A stretch of DNA of 64,000 nucleotides from Pseudomonas beijingensis (GTDB lineage: Bacteria > Pseudomonadota > Gammaproteobacteria > Pseudomonadales > Pseudomonadaceae): positions 5,832,001 through 5,896,000 of the forward strand of contig NZ_CP117425.1 in the NCBI RefSeq assembly GCF_030687295.1, in the 5' to 3' direction. Shown here in pieces: positions 28,663-37,689 of this stretch (position 1 is its first letter; every line of letters starts with the position of its first letter). The notes beneath the pieces were generated by a model. It made no database searches, had not been told where the DNA came from, and saw only the letters and a list, made by a program, of their open reading frames with translations. The position numbers were made by a program, and so were the translations under genes.

Positions 28663-30840
28663 ATGACTGAACACGTTCAAGTCGGTGGCCTGCAGGTCGC
28701 CAAAGTCCTGTTCGACTTCGTGAATAACGAAGCCATTCCCGGAACCGGCCTCACCGCCGACGCGTTCTGGGCCGGTGCCGACAAGGTCATTCATGACCTG
28801 GCCCCGAAGAACCAAGCCCTACTCGCCAAACGCGATGATTTCCAGGCGCGGATCGATGCCTGGCACCAGGCCCGTGCCGGCCAGGCCCACGACGCCGTGG
28901 CTTACAAAGCCTTCCTGCAAGACATTGGCTACCTGCTGCCAGAAGCCGCGGATTTCCAGGCCACGACTCAAAACGTCGATGACGAAATCGCCCGCATGGC
29001 CGGCCCGCAGCTGGTCGTGCCGGTGATGAACGCCCGCTTCGCCCTCAACGCCTCGAACGCCCGCTGGGGTTCGCTGTACGACGCGCTGTACGGCACCGAT
29101 GCCATCAGCGAAGCCGATGGCGCGGAAAAAGGCAAAGGCTACAACAAGGTACGCGGCGACAAGGTCATCGCCTTCGCCCGCGCCTTCCTCGACGAAGCCG
29201 CGCCCCTGGCGGCCGGCTCCCATGTCGATTCCACCGCGTATAAAATCGTCGACGGCAAACTGGTGGTCGCCCTCAAAGGCGGCAGCAACAGCGGCCTGCG
29301 TGACGATGCCCAGTTGATCGGCTTGCAGGGCGATGCCTCGGCGCCGACCGCCGTGCTGCTGAAACACAACGGCCTGCACTTCGAAATCCAGATCGATGCC
29401 AGCACCCCCGTCGGCCAGACCGATGCCGCCGGCGTCAAAGACATCCTGATGGAAGCGGCGCTGACCACCATCATGGACTGCGAAGACTCGGTCGCCGCCG
29501 TCGATGCCGATGACAAGGTTGTGATCTACCGCAACTGGCTCGGCCTGATGAAAGGTGACCTGTCGGAAGAAGTCGCCAAGGGTGGCCAGACGTTTACCCG
29601 GACCATGAACCCTGACCGTGTCTACACCGCCGTCGACGGCTCGGGCGTGACCCTGCACGGTCGTTCGCTGCTGTTCGTGCGTAATGTCGGTCACCTGATG
29701 ACCATCGACGCGATCCTGGACAAGCACGGCAACGAGGTACCGGAAGGTATCCTCGACGGCCTGATCACCAGCCTCGCGGCGATCCACAGCCTCAACGGCA
29801 ATACTTCGCGCCGCAACAGCCGCACCGGCTCGGTGTACATCGTCAAGCCGAAGATGCACGGCCCGGAAGAAGCCGCGTTCACCAACGAGCTGTTCGGTCG
29901 CGTCGAAGACGTGCTGAACCTGCCCCGCAACACCCTCAAGGTCGGGATCATGGACGAGGAGCGCCGTACCACGGTCAACCTCAAGGCCTGCATCCAGGCC
30001 GCCAGCGAGCGCGTGGTGTTCATCAATACCGGCTTCCTCGACCGTACCGGCGATGAAATCCACACCTCCATGGAAGCCGGCCCGATGGTGCGCAAGGCCG
30101 ACATGAAAGCCGAGAAGTGGATCGGCGCCTATGAAAACTGGAACGTCGACATCGGCTTGAGCGCCGGCCTGCAAGGTCGCGCGCAAATCGGCAAAGGCAT
30201 GTGGGCCATGCCCGATCTGATGGCGGCGATGCTCGAACAGAAAATCGCTCATCCGCTGGCCGGCGCCAACACCGCGTGGATTCCCTCGCCGACCGCTGCT
30301 GCGCTGCACGCGCTGCATTACCACAAGGTCGACGTGTTCGCCCGCCAGGCCGAACTGGCCAAGCGCGCCCGCGCTTCGGTGGACGACATCCTGACCATCC
30401 CGCTGGCCGTCAACCCGAGCTGGACGCCGGAGCAGATCAAGAACGAACTGGACAACAATGCCCAAGGCATCCTTGGCTACGTGGTGCGCTGGATCGACCA
30501 GGGCGTGGGCTGCTCCAAGGTGCCGGACATCAACGACATCGGCCTGATGGAAGACCGTGCGACGTTGCGTATCTCCAGCCAGCACATCGCCAACTGGCTG
30601 CGCCATGGCATCGTCACGCAAGACCAGGTGATGGAAAGCCTCAAGCGCATGGCGCCGGTGGTCGACCGTCAGAACGCCAGCGACCCGTTGTACCGGCCGC
30701 TGGCGCCCGACTTCGACAACAACATTGCCTTCCAGGCGGCGGTCGAGCTGGTGATCGAAGGCACCAAACAGCCTAACGGCTACACCGAGCCGGTGCTGCA
30801 CCGTCGTCGTCGCGAGTTCAAGGCAGCCAATGGGTTGTGA
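28663..30840 (+). CDS. glcB: GlcB, malate synthase G
   Basis: A 725-aa enzyme making malate from glyoxylate and acetyl-CoA, the second step of the glyoxylate shunt. Typical blocks are [33 protein letters not shown] (with Asp/Glu near the Mg site), [19 protein letters not shown] and [15 protein letters not shown] [18 protein letters not shown] 28663 follows GAGG with a 7-nt spacer. Its native terminator is now 1.3 kb away because an IS lies between (see the terminator at 32177). Confidence 0.97.
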   Translation: MTEHVQVGGLQVAKVLFDFVNNEAIPGTGLTADAFWAGADKVIHDLAPKNQALLAKRDDFQARIDAWHQARAGQAHDAVAYKAFLQDIGYLLPEAADFQATTQNVDDEIARMAGPQLVVPVMNARFALNASNARWGSLYDALYGTDAISEADGAEKGKGYNKVRGDKVIAFARAFLDEAAPLAAGSHVDSTAYKIVDGKLVVALKGGSNSGLRDDAQLIGLQGDASAPTAVLLKHNGLHFEIQIDASTPVGQTDAAGVKDILMEAALTTIMDCEDSVAAVDADDKVVIYRNWLGLMKGDLSEEVAKGGQTFTRTMNPDRVYTAVDGSGVTLHGRSLLFVRNVGHLMTIDAILDKHGNEVPEGILDGLITSLAAIHSLNGNTSRRNSRTGSVYIVKPKMHGPEEAAFTNELFGRVEDVLNLPRNTLKVGIMDEERRTTVNLKACIQAASERVVFINTGFLDRTGDEIHTSMEAGPMVRKADMKAEKWIGAYENWNVDIGLSAGLQGRAQIGKGMWAMPDLMAAMLEQKIAHPLAGANTAWIPSPTAAALHALHYHKVDVFARQAELAKRARASVDDILTIPLAVNPSWTPEQIKNELDNNAQGILGYVVRWIDQGVGCSKVPDINDIGLMEDRATLRISSQHIANWLRHGIVTQDQVMESLKRMAPVVDRQNASDPLYRPLAPDFDNNIAFQAAVELVIEGTKQPNGYTEPVLHRRRREFKAANGL

Positions 30841-30892
30841 TTGAGCGGTAGACGCTGTCTAGTCCTGAAATAGGTTTACACCTGTTTCAGTC

Positions 30893-31759
30893 TCAAAACG
30901 CCCGATGCACCGCATCGGGCGTTTTGTATTTCAGGGCCAAATGAGGTCGCTTACGGTTATAGATTTCTATCGATTCCTCAACCATGCGCTTGGCTTGGGC
31001 GAGGTCTTTGGGACGGTGTAAAAGAAATTCTGTTTTCAGAATCCCATTCACTCGTTCCGCTAGGGCATTCTGGTAGCAGTCGTAGCCATCCGTCATCGAA
31101 CACCTGACGCCATGCTTGGCGTGCAGCTTTTGGTAGAGATCAGAGCAGTATTGCGAGCCCCGATCGGAGTGATGTACCAGTGGCTGATTGGTTCTTCGGT
31201 GTCGAAGAGCTTTCGTCATCGCCCGGATGACTGACTCGGTATGCAGGCTTTCATGCACATGATGGCCGACTATTTTGCGCGAGAACGCATCAGTGACCAG
31301 ACTTACGTAAGCGACGCTTTGCTCGGTCGGTAAATAGGTTATATCCGCCACCCACACCTGTTCCGGGCCGGTGGCAGTGACTTGGTCAGGGCCGGGCTTG
31401 AGCCGATTCGGATGTCGACGGAAGCGATGATGACTGTCGGTAGTCTTGTGATAAGCGCGTTTGCGTGGGACCAGTTGTCGATGGTCTCGCAGAATATCGA
31501 ACAATCGATCTCGGCCTACCGTTTGCGTTAGTTCAGGTTCGGCTTGCATTAGCCCATGCAGCTTACGGGTGCCCAACCGAGGCATTTCAAGGCGTGCCTC
31601 CAGCACAAACCCCAGCACCTTTTGCGCATGGCTAGCTTGCGCGTCGTAAGCTCGATTGCGCTTGTAATACGCCTGCCGTGAGATGCCCAGAAACTGGCAA
31701 GCCCTGGTGACACTCAGGCCTTCGATTTGCCCTTGGCTGAGGACTTGCCGGATCGCTTT
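30893..31759 (-). CDS. IS3-family transposase OrfB (integrase core, frameshift product)
   Basis: The rve/DDE integrase domain has VWVADITYLP (first Asp), SLVTDAF, VHHSDRGSQYCS (second Asp) and NALAERVNGILKTE (Glu). An N-terminal HTH_21 region reads SVTRACQFLGISRQAYYKRN. The frame is open back to the slippery site, so this protein is most likely made as an OrfA-OrfB fusion by -1 slippage at A-AAA-AAG (31762-31756). An internal start at 31618 would lose the HTH_21 region. The DDE triad looks intact. Confidence 0.9.
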   Translation of the reverse strand, partial: KAIRQVLSQGQIEGLSVTRACQFLGISRQAYYKRNRAYDAQASHAQKVLGFVLEARLEMPRLGTRKLHGLMQAEPELTQTVGRDRLFDILRDHRQLVPRKRAYHKTTDSHHRFRRHPNRLKPGPDQVTATGPEQVWVADITYLPTEQSVAYVSLVTDAFSRKIVGHHVHESLHTESVIRAMTKALRHRRTNQPLVHHSDRGSQYCSDLYQKLHAKHGVRCSMTDGYDCYQNALAERVNGILKTEFLLHRPKDLAQAKRMVEESIEIYNRKRPHLALKYKTPDAVHRAF

Positions 31760-32115
31760 TTTACGACAGAAACACCGTAATCGTTTTTCAGCACGTCAAC
31801 GACAGCTTCAAAAAATTGGGCTTTCTGGTTGGCAAGGGCCAGCTTTTCTTCCAGCTCCTTGATTCGCTGCTCTGGTGTCAGCGGCAAATTTGGCTCGGCC
31901 ATCGGTCGGTTCCTCTGGGCACGAATGGAGGCGCCTTGGCTCCAGTCCTGCCGCCCATGCTTGCGTAACCATACCAACACAGTCGACCGGCCCTGAATTC
32001 CATAACGCCGTTGAGCCTCTTTATAACTCAGTTCGCCCTTTTCAACCTGATCGACAACCGCCAATTTAAAGCCCAGCGTGTAATCACGCTGACTACGCCT
32101 TCTTCCTGAATCCAT
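31714..32115 (-). CDS. IS3-family OrfA (HTH transposase subunit)
   Basis: A 133-aa DNA-binding protein. The HTH sits at ~12-50 (DYTLGFKLAVVDQVEKGELS, then YKEAQRRYGI) and a leucine-zipper-like coiled coil follows at ~80-115 (EQRIKELEEKLALANQKAQF). It overlaps orfB by 46 bp, with the A-AAA-AAG slip heptamer 40 bp before its stop. OrfA binds the IS ends, and the coiled coil allows OrfA-OrfAB pairing. Confidence 0.92.
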   Translation of the reverse strand: MDSGRRRSQRDYTLGFKLAVVDQVEKGELSYKEAQRRYGIQGRSTVLVWLRKHGRQDWSQGASIRAQRNRPMAEPNLPLTPEQRIKELEEKLALANQKAQFFEAVVDVLKNDYGVSVVKKRSGKSSAKGKSKA

Positions 32116-32176
32116 TGGTTCCTCCTGAGGATAGGTCAGAAGGTGTAAACCTTATTCAGGACGAGACACGCGGCAC

Positions 32177-32210
32177 AAAAAAGCCCTGATCGAAAGATCA
32201 GGGCTTTTTT
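32177..32210 (+). terminator. Displaced glcB terminator
   Basis: AAAAAAGCCCTGATC and GATCAGGGCTTTTTT pair perfectly around GAAA. This strong bidirectional-looking terminator begins 15 bp after the right IS end and would have been about 40 bp after the glcB stop before insertion. Confidence 0.88.
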
Positions 32211-32269
32211 CATTGCAAAATCATCAAACCCTGGCTGATGTTTGAGTCATTGTGGCGGGGGGATTTATC

Positions 32270-32357
32270 TGTGGGAGCAAGGCTTGCCCGCGATGAAGGC
32301 GGCGCGGTCCTTGGTGAACCGAGGCGCCTGCATCGCGGGCAAGCCTTGTTCCCACAG
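32270..32357. repeat. REP pair (REPIN)
   Basis: Inverted REPs of the GTGGGAGCAAGGCTTGCCCG variant between the glcB terminator and the response regulator gene. Confidence 0.85.
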
Positions 32358-32365
32358 ACGATGGG

Positions 32366-32812
32366 CTAGAGATCCATCCCCAACTCATGCTTGACCAACC
32401 CCAACAGCTTGTCGGTATCGATCGGCTTGAGCAAAAAGTCCACCACGCTCAAGTGCATGGCTTCGATGGCGTCCTTCACGTCGGCATCGCCTGACACGAT
32501 GATGATCGGCAGCGCCGCCCGCGGAGACTCGCGCACCAGGCGGACCAGTTCCAGGCCATCGACATTGCCCATGCGCAAGTCGGTGATCAGCAGACCGATC
32601 GATGGCTTGGTTTCCAGCATCTTGAGTGCCGTTTCGCCACTGGCGGCGGTCATGCAGTGAATCCCGTCCAATGCCAGGATCTCCGACAACAGCTCACGAG
32701 CGTCCCTGTCGTCATCAACGATCAAGACGCGCTGCGGCGGCAGGTCAGGTTCCAACATGACGGCACTCAGCGCCTCGCGCTCATCGTCACTCAAAATATC
32801 GTGGTCGGGCAT
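32366..32812 (-). CDS. Single-domain response regulator
   Basis: A 148-aa protein with an N-terminal ~25-residue acidic extension and one receiver domain: acidic cluster VDDDRDA (33-39), phospho-acceptor Asp78 in [17 protein letters not shown] and the switch Lys in FLLKPID. There is no output domain, so it would signal by protein contact, perhaps with a kinase elsewhere; no kinase is adjacent. Start ATG 32812; a GTG at 32848 would add 12 residues. The 251-bp space to the next gene, which is divergent, must hold promoters for both. Confidence 0.85.
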   Translation of the reverse strand: MPDHDILSDDEREALSAVMLEPDLPPQRVLIVDDDRDARELLSEILALDGIHCMTAASGETALKMLETKPSIGLLITDLRMGNVDGLELVRLVRESPRAALPIIIVSGDADVKDAIEAMHLSVVDFLLKPIDTDKLLGLVKHELGMDL

Positions 32813-33063
32813 GGTGCTCTCTACTTTTTTAAATCGATCCTCTGGCACAGTGGTCAGACATCGTTCTGCGGCGCTTCAATGTGCACTTCGTCGGATTTTT
32901 TTCCAAGAACATTCAATGAAGATTTTTCTGACGCTTGGCGTAAGACTTTTCCGTAAGTCCGCCCCTGTGCAGCGACCTAGACTTACGTCCAATGGGCACC
33001 CCGCGCTGAGGGGCCGACCATGGTGAACAGATCCGACCACAACAATTCGAATAAGACTGCGTA

Positions 33064-35004
33064 ATGGTTATGAAAAAAGCGGACGCCTTCATCCAGGCAG
33101 GGAAAACCGCGGTGTTGCAAAACATCCAGGGGACGCTGCAGTTTCTCCAGCGTTTTCCCCCGTTCAACCAAATGGAAAACGCCCACCTGGCCTATCTGGT
33201 GGAGCAATGCCTGCTGCGTTTCTACGCCCCGGGCGACACCATCATCAAGCCGGCTGACGGCCCGGTGGAACACTTCTTCATCGTCAAGCAGGGCCGGGTG
33301 GTGGGCGAACGTCCGCATTCGGCCAAGGGTGGCACCGAGACCACCTTCGAGATCACCACCGGCGAATGTTTCCCCCTTGCCGCGCTACTGGGCGAGCGGG
33401 CCACGCGCACCGAGCACCGGGCCGGCGAAGATACGTTCTGCCTGCAACTGAACAAGCAGGCCTTCATCAAGCTGTTCGCCCTGTCCGCCCCGTTTCGCGA
33501 TTTCGCTCTGCGCGGGGTCAGCAGTCTGCTCGACCAGGTCAACCAGCAGGTCCAGCAGAAATCCGCGCAAACCCTGGGCACCCAGTACTCCCTCAACACG
33601 CGGCTGGGCGAGTTGGCGATGCGCCACCCGGTCAGTTGCAGCCCGGACACACCGCTGCGCGAAGCCGTGAAGCTGATGCACGAGCAACAGGTCGGCAGCA
33701 TCGTGGTGGTGAATGAGCAGAAAGCACCGGTGGGCATTTTCACCTTGCGCGATCTGCGGCATGTGGTGGCCGATGGTTCCGGGGATTTTTCCCAGGCCAT
33801 CGTAGGACACATGACCCAGGCACCGTTTTTCCTCTCGCCGGACCACAGCGCCTTCGACGCAGCCATCGCCATGACCGAGCGCCACATCGCCCACGTCTGC
33901 CTGGTCAAGGACCAGCGTCTGTGTGGCGTGGTTTCGGAGCGCGATCTGTTTTCCTTGCAGCGCGTCGACCTGGTGCACCTGGCCCGGACCATCCGCAACG
34001 CCCCCCGGGTGGAAAACCTCGTGGCCCTGCGCGGCGAGATCGGTCAACTGGTGGAGCGCATGCTGGCCCACGGCGCGTCGTCAACCCAGATCACCCACAT
34101 CATCACCCTGCTCAACGACCACACTGTGTGCCGCGTCATCGAGCTGACCCTGGCCGACAAGGGCGACCCGGGCGTGCCGTTCAGTTGGCTGTGTTTCGGC
34201 AGTGAAGGCCGGCGCGAACAAACCCTGCACACCGACCAGGACAATGGCATTTTGTTCGAGGCCCGGGATGCCGCCCATGCCGCGCAGATCCGCGGCCTGC
34301 TGCTGCCCATCGCCCAACAGATCAACCAGAGCCTGGCCCAGTGCGGGTTCACCTTGTGCAAGGGCAACATCATGGCCGGCAACCCCGAGCTGTGCCTGTC
34401 CCGCGCCGAATGGGCCCGGCGCTTCGCGTCATTCATTCGCGAAGCGACGCCGGAAAACCTGCTGGCCTCGAGCATTTATTTTGACCTGCGGGTGGTCTGG
34501 GGCGATGAGCAAGGGTGCGAGCAGTTGCGCCAGCAGATCCTCGGACAAGTGGCCGACAATCGCCTGTTCCAGCGCATGCTGGCCGAGAACGCACTGCGTC
34601 ATCGCCCGCCCGTGGGACGCTTCAGGGATTTCGTGCTGAGCCGCAAGAATGGCGAAAAGGCGACCCTGGACCTGAAAGTGCAGGGCCTGACGCCCTTCGT
34701 CGACGGCGCCCGCCTACTGGCATTGGCCAATGGCATCGAAGCCAACAACACCTTGGAACGCTTGCGGCAACTGGTCGTCAAGGAAGTGATCGAACCGCTC
34801 GATGGCGCAGCCTATGAAGAGGCCTATCACTTCATCCAACAGACCCGCATGCAGCAACACCAATTGCAAACCCGCGAGAACCTGCCCTATTCCAACCGCG
34901 TCGACCCCGACAGCCTCAACCATCTGGACCGACGCATCCTGCGCGAATCCCTGCGCCAGGCCCAACGCCTGCAAAGCAGCCTGACGTTGAGGTATCAGTT
35001 GTGA
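33064..35004 (+). CDS. cNMP-binding/CBS/DUF294 nucleotidyltransferase-like protein
   Basis: A 646-aa cytoplasmic protein with four parts: a cyclic-nucleotide-binding fold (~30-130; PGDTIIKPADGPVEHFFIVK), a pair of CBS domains (~175-290), a DUF294 nucleotidyltransferase-like domain (~310-440; GSEGRREQTLHTDQDNGILF, the G-S/D-x-D core of the fold), and a C-terminal substrate-binding-like domain. Such proteins are thought to be GlnD-like regulators. It overlaps the following exonuclease gene by 4 bp (GTGA). In other pseudomonads this pair sits by the acetate permease genes; here those are absent. Two ATGs (33064, 33070) are possible starts. Confidence 0.88.
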   Translation: MVMKKADAFIQAGKTAVLQNIQGTLQFLQRFPPFNQMENAHLAYLVEQCLLRFYAPGDTIIKPADGPVEHFFIVKQGRVVGERPHSAKGGTETTFEITTGECFPLAALLGERATRTEHRAGEDTFCLQLNKQAFIKLFALSAPFRDFALRGVSSLLDQVNQQVQQKSAQTLGTQYSLNTRLGELAMRHPVSCSPDTPLREAVKLMHEQQVGSIVVVNEQKAPVGIFTLRDLRHVVADGSGDFSQAIVGHMTQAPFFLSPDHSAFDAAIAMTERHIAHVCLVKDQRLCGVVSERDLFSLQRVDLVHLARTIRNAPRVENLVALRGEIGQLVERMLAHGASSTQITHIITLLNDHTVCRVIELTLADKGDPGVPFSWLCFGSEGRREQTLHTDQDNGILFEARDAAHAAQIRGLLLPIAQQINQSLAQCGFTLCKGNIMAGNPELCLSRAEWARRFASFIREATPENLLASSIYFDLRVVWGDEQGCEQLRQQILGQVADNRLFQRMLAENALRHRPPVGRFRDFVLSRKNGEKATLDLKVQGLTPFVDGARLLALANGIEANNTLERLRQLVVKEVIEPLDGAAYEEAYHFIQQTRMQQHQLQTRENLPYSNRVDPDSLNHLDRRILRESLRQAQRLQSSLTLRYQL

Positions 35005-35708
35005 GCATTTTTTCCTGGTTGCGCCCAGCCCAGCCAATGGTGCCCGAAGAAATGCAAAAGCGCCTGGAACGCTTGCCGGCGGCTTCAGCCTTGGGTGAAG
35101 GCAACCTGCGGGAACAACGCTGGGTCGTCCTGGACCTGGAAACCACCGGGTTGAACCTGAACAAGGACCAGGTGCTGTCCATCGGCGCGGTGGTCATCGA
35201 AGACGGCGCCATCGACTTCAGCCAGCAATTCGAACGGACCTTGCAGTGCGATCAGCAAAAGCTCGGGCCCAGTGTGTTGATCCATGGTCTGGCGCCCAGT
35301 GCCATCGCCGCCGGCAGCGACCCGGCCGAGGCGCTGCTGGCGTTCATGGAGTTCGTGGGCGACAGCCCGCTGCTGGCCTTTCACGCGCCGTTCGATTCCC
35401 ACATGCTCGGTCGCGCCTTGAAAGACTACCTGGGTCATCGCCTGCAGCATCCGTTCCTCGACGTGGCGGACCTGGCCCCGATGCTTTGCCCCCAGGCTCA
35501 TCTGCGCAAGGCGGGCCTGGATGAGTGGATCGACTGGTTCAAGCTGCAAGTCTTCGACCGTCACAACGCCAGCGCCGACGCCCTGGCCACGGCGGAACTG
35601 GCGCTGATCCTGTTCAGCCGCGCCCGCCAGCAACAGATCCACAGCCCGCTGGACCTGCAACAACGCCTGAGCCACTGGAAACGACGGCAGCAGGCGCCTT
35701 CGCTCTAA
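35001..35708 (+). CDS. DnaQ-like 3'-5' exonuclease
   Basis: A 235-aa exonuclease of the DEDDh group. Motif Exo I is VVLDLETTGLNL (Asp and Glu), Exo II carries HAPFDSHML, and Exo III RHNASADALATAEL gives the His and Asp. It is shorter than, and different from, the replicative epsilon subunit. The GTG start overlaps the upstream stop, so it is translationally coupled to the cNMP/CBS protein. The pairing suggests a shared regulatory task in nucleotide or nucleic-acid turnover, but none is proven. Confidence 0.88.
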   Translation: MSIFSWLRPAQPMVPEEMQKRLERLPAASALGEGNLREQRWVVLDLETTGLNLNKDQVLSIGAVVIEDGAIDFSQQFERTLQCDQQKLGPSVLIHGLAPSAIAAGSDPAEALLAFMEFVGDSPLLAFHAPFDSHMLGRALKDYLGHRLQHPFLDVADLAPMLCPQAHLRKAGLDEWIDWFKLQVFDRHNASADALATAELALILFSRARQQQIHSPLDLQQRLSHWKRRQQAPSL

Positions 35709-35734
35709 ATCCTCTGCTCCGAAGGTGGTTTACC

Positions 35735-35824
35735 TGTGGGAGCAAGGCTTGCCCGCGATGGTATCGCCTGGGATTGACAGACTGACCGAGTCGCCTGCAT
35801 CGCGGGCAAGCCTTGCTCCCACAG
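35735..35824. repeat. REP pair (REPIN)
   Basis: Inverted GTGGGAGCAAGGCTTGCCCG variant REPs, directly joined at the right to an 18-bp tandem repeat. Confidence 0.85.
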
Positions 35825-35883
35825 ATCTTTTTGAGCCCACAGATCTATTTGGGCCCACAGACTTATCTGGACCCACAGATCAG
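35818..35883. repeat. 18-bp tandem repeat growing from a REP end
   Basis: Three full and one partial copies of CCCACAGAT-x-T-x7 with an exact 18-bp period (starts 35818, 35836, 35854, 35872). The repeat begins with the last bases of the REP (CCCACAGAT), so the REP edge seems to have been amplified. Confidence 0.8.
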
Positions 35884-35931
35884 GTCCCGACCAGCGCCAA
35901 TTGCTTTCCCGCCCCCGCCTCTGCCACAATC

Positions 35932-35951
35932 GCGAACAATTCTCGTTACTT
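35932..35951. promoter_or_regulatory. Candidate Fur box of the sigma-factor gene
   Basis: On the minus strand AAGTAACGAGAATTGTTCGC resembles the Fur consensus around GAGAATTGTTC. It lies about 20-40 bp before the sigma-factor start, where iron repression of the regulators would be expected. Confidence 0.5.
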
Positions 35952-35970
35952 AAAACTTCGGTGATGCTCC

Positions 35971-36489
35971 GTGTCGTCAGTCCCCAGTCCTCATAGTGAT
36001 TTGGTTGGTGCGTTGTACCGTGACCATCGCGCTTGGCTATTGGCATGGCTGCGACGCAACGTGGCGTGCGCGCACCGGGCCGAGGACCTGAGCCAGGACA
36101 CCTTCGTGCGCTTGCTGGGTCGCGAGGAACTGAAGGCGCCCCGCGAACCCCGGGCGTTTCTGGTGGCCATCGCCAAGGGCCTGCTGTTCGATTATTTCCG
36201 TCGCGCGGCCTTGGAGCAGGCTTACCTCACCGAACTGATGCTGATCCCCGAAGCCGAGCAACCCTCGGTGGAAGAACAGCAAATCATCCTGGAAGACCTC
36301 AAGGCCATCGATCGCCTGCTCGGCAAACTGTCGAGCAAGGCCCGCGCAGCCTTTCTCTATAACCGCCTCGACGGCCTCGGCCACGCCGAGATCGCCAAGC
36401 GCCTGGGGGTTTCGGTGCCGCGGGTACGGCAGTACCTGGCCCAAGGCATCCGGCAGTGCTACATCGCCCTGTACGGTGAGCCGACATGA
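35971..36489 (+). CDS. FecI-type ECF sigma factor
   Basis: A 172-aa iron-starvation sigma factor. Region 2 (HRAWLLAWLRRNVACAHRAE, then DLSQDTFVRLL) and region 4 (LGHAEIAKRLGVSVPRVRQY, HTH) are clear. It starts at GTG 35971 and its stop overlaps the fecR start (ATGA). With the FecR and TonB-receptor genes it makes a cell-surface signalling set: siderophore binding at the receptor frees or activates the sigma factor, which then transcribes the receptor gene. A candidate Fur box precedes it. Confidence 0.93.
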   Translation: MSSVPSPHSDLVGALYRDHRAWLLAWLRRNVACAHRAEDLSQDTFVRLLGREELKAPREPRAFLVAIAKGLLFDYFRRAALEQAYLTELMLIPEAEQPSVEEQQIILEDLKAIDRLLGKLSSKARAAFLYNRLDGLGHAEIAKRLGVSVPRVRQYLAQGIRQCYIALYGEPT

Positions 36490-37460
36490 GCCAGGCCCAT
36501 GCCAAACCGGTCTCGGCCAGCGTGCTGGATGCCGCCATTGCCTGGCAGTTGTCTTTGGACGCGAGCAGCGCCCAGGAGCGTGAAGCGTTCGCCCGCTGGC
36601 ATGCCGCCGATGAAGAACACGCCCGGGCCTGGCGGCAATTGGGCATGCTCGACCAGCGCTTCAGCGTGGCCAACGGGCCGGCGCGGGCGGCGTTGCTGCA
36701 ATCGCGGGTGAGCATTCGCCGGCGTATACGCAAGATGGGTAGTGGCCTGGCCAGTGTTGTCGCGGTCATCGGTCTGGCGTTGTTTGCCGGGGATCGTTAC
36801 CTGCCGCTGGATTACTGGCTGGCCGATCAGCGCACCGCGACAGGCGAGCAACGCACCCTGCACTTGGCCGACGGCACGCTGATCAACCTCAACACCCACA
36901 GTGCGCTGGACGTGCGTTTCGATGATAAGCAGCGCCGCATCGTCCTGCAGGAAGGCGAGATCCTGGTAGAAACCGGCCACGACGACCCACGTCCGTTCAT
37001 CGTCGAGACCCGCGAAGGCCGCCTGCGCGCGTTGGGCACACGCTTCCTGGTCAAGCGTGAAGACGAAGGCACGCGCCTGAGCGTGTTGAAATCCGCCGTG
37101 GCGGCGCATCCCCAGGCCACGGACATCGAACAGATTCTGCGCGAAGGCCAACAAGTGCTGATGCGCCGCGACGGCCTCGGGCCGACTGTTGCCCTGAGCC
37201 CCGGCGCCGATGCCTGGACCCGCGGCATGCTGGTGGTGGACAACGCTCGCCTCGAAGACCTGGTCCATGAATTGGGGCGTTACCGGCGCGGCTACCTCGG
37301 CGTCGAGCCACAAGTGGCCGATCTGCGCATCACCGGCAGCTTCCCGCTGCACGACACCGACCTGGCCCTGGCCGCCCTGCTGCCGACCTTGCCGGTGCAG
37401 GTCGAGCATCACACACGGTGGTGGGTGGTGGTGGGGCCACGGGTTGAAGCCAAGCCCTGA
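36486..37460 (+). CDS. FecR-type anti-sigma/sigma-regulator
   Basis: A 324-aa inner-membrane protein. The N-terminal cytoplasmic part has the FecR block WHAADEEHARAWRQL. One membrane helix follows at ~81-100 (SGLASVVAVIGLALFAG). The periplasmic FecR domain has TATGEQRTLHLADGTLINLN-like and DDKQRRIVLQEGEILVETGH segments, then a secretin/TonB-short-N-like C-terminal part that contacts the receptor signalling domain. Coupled to the sigma gene by a 4-bp overlap. Confidence 0.93.
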   Translation: MSQAHAKPVSASVLDAAIAWQLSLDASSAQEREAFARWHAADEEHARAWRQLGMLDQRFSVANGPARAALLQSRVSIRRRIRKMGSGLASVVAVIGLALFAGDRYLPLDYWLADQRTATGEQRTLHLADGTLINLNTHSALDVRFDDKQRRIVLQEGEILVETGHDDPRPFIVETREGRLRALGTRFLVKREDEGTRLSVLKSAVAAHPQATDIEQILREGQQVLMRRDGLGPTVALSPGADAWTRGMLVVDNARLEDLVHELGRYRRGYLGVEPQVADLRITGSFPLHDTDLALAALLPTLPVQVEHHTRWWVVVGPRVEAKP

Positions 37461-37481
37461 ATGGTTTTGTGTCAGTGATGG

Positions 37482-37564
37482 CCTCATCGCGAGCAAGCTC
37501 GCTCCCACAGGATGACTCGTGGGCGACCCGGTCAATGTGGGAGCGAGCTTGCTCGCGATGAGGC
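37482..37564. repeat. REP pair (REPIN)
   Basis: Inverted REPs between fecR and the receptor gene. The sigma-dependent promoter of the receptor should lie in the remaining AT-rich 37590-37680. Confidence 0.85.
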
Positions 37565-37689
37565 CATTCGCCCCACCACAAAGCCCCGCTGCAAAACGAA
37601 TCTAAATTATTTTCATCCAGCCCTATCACTTTTCGACTTTCATCCGGCACCCAGGCAATTGAGAAATATTTCCATTCAGGAGCCGCCGT

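Larger units (their letters stand above)
30862..32162 (-). mobile_element. IS3-family insertion sequence, about 1.3 kb, apparently intact
   Basis: The ends are 22-bp inverted repeats with two mismatches: GTCCTGAAATAGGTTTACAC and GTCCTGAATAAGGTTTACAC, each continuing CT. Between them are overlapping orfA and orfB on the minus strand with a -1 frameshift signal. I see no clear target-site duplication at the flanks. It lies 21 bp after the glcB stop, between the gene and its terminator. The exact IS name cannot be given from sequence reading alone. Confidence 0.92.

Noticed and set aside
28819-30801. 660-codon minus-strand frame opposite glcB
   Set aside because: Antisense shadow of malate synthase G.
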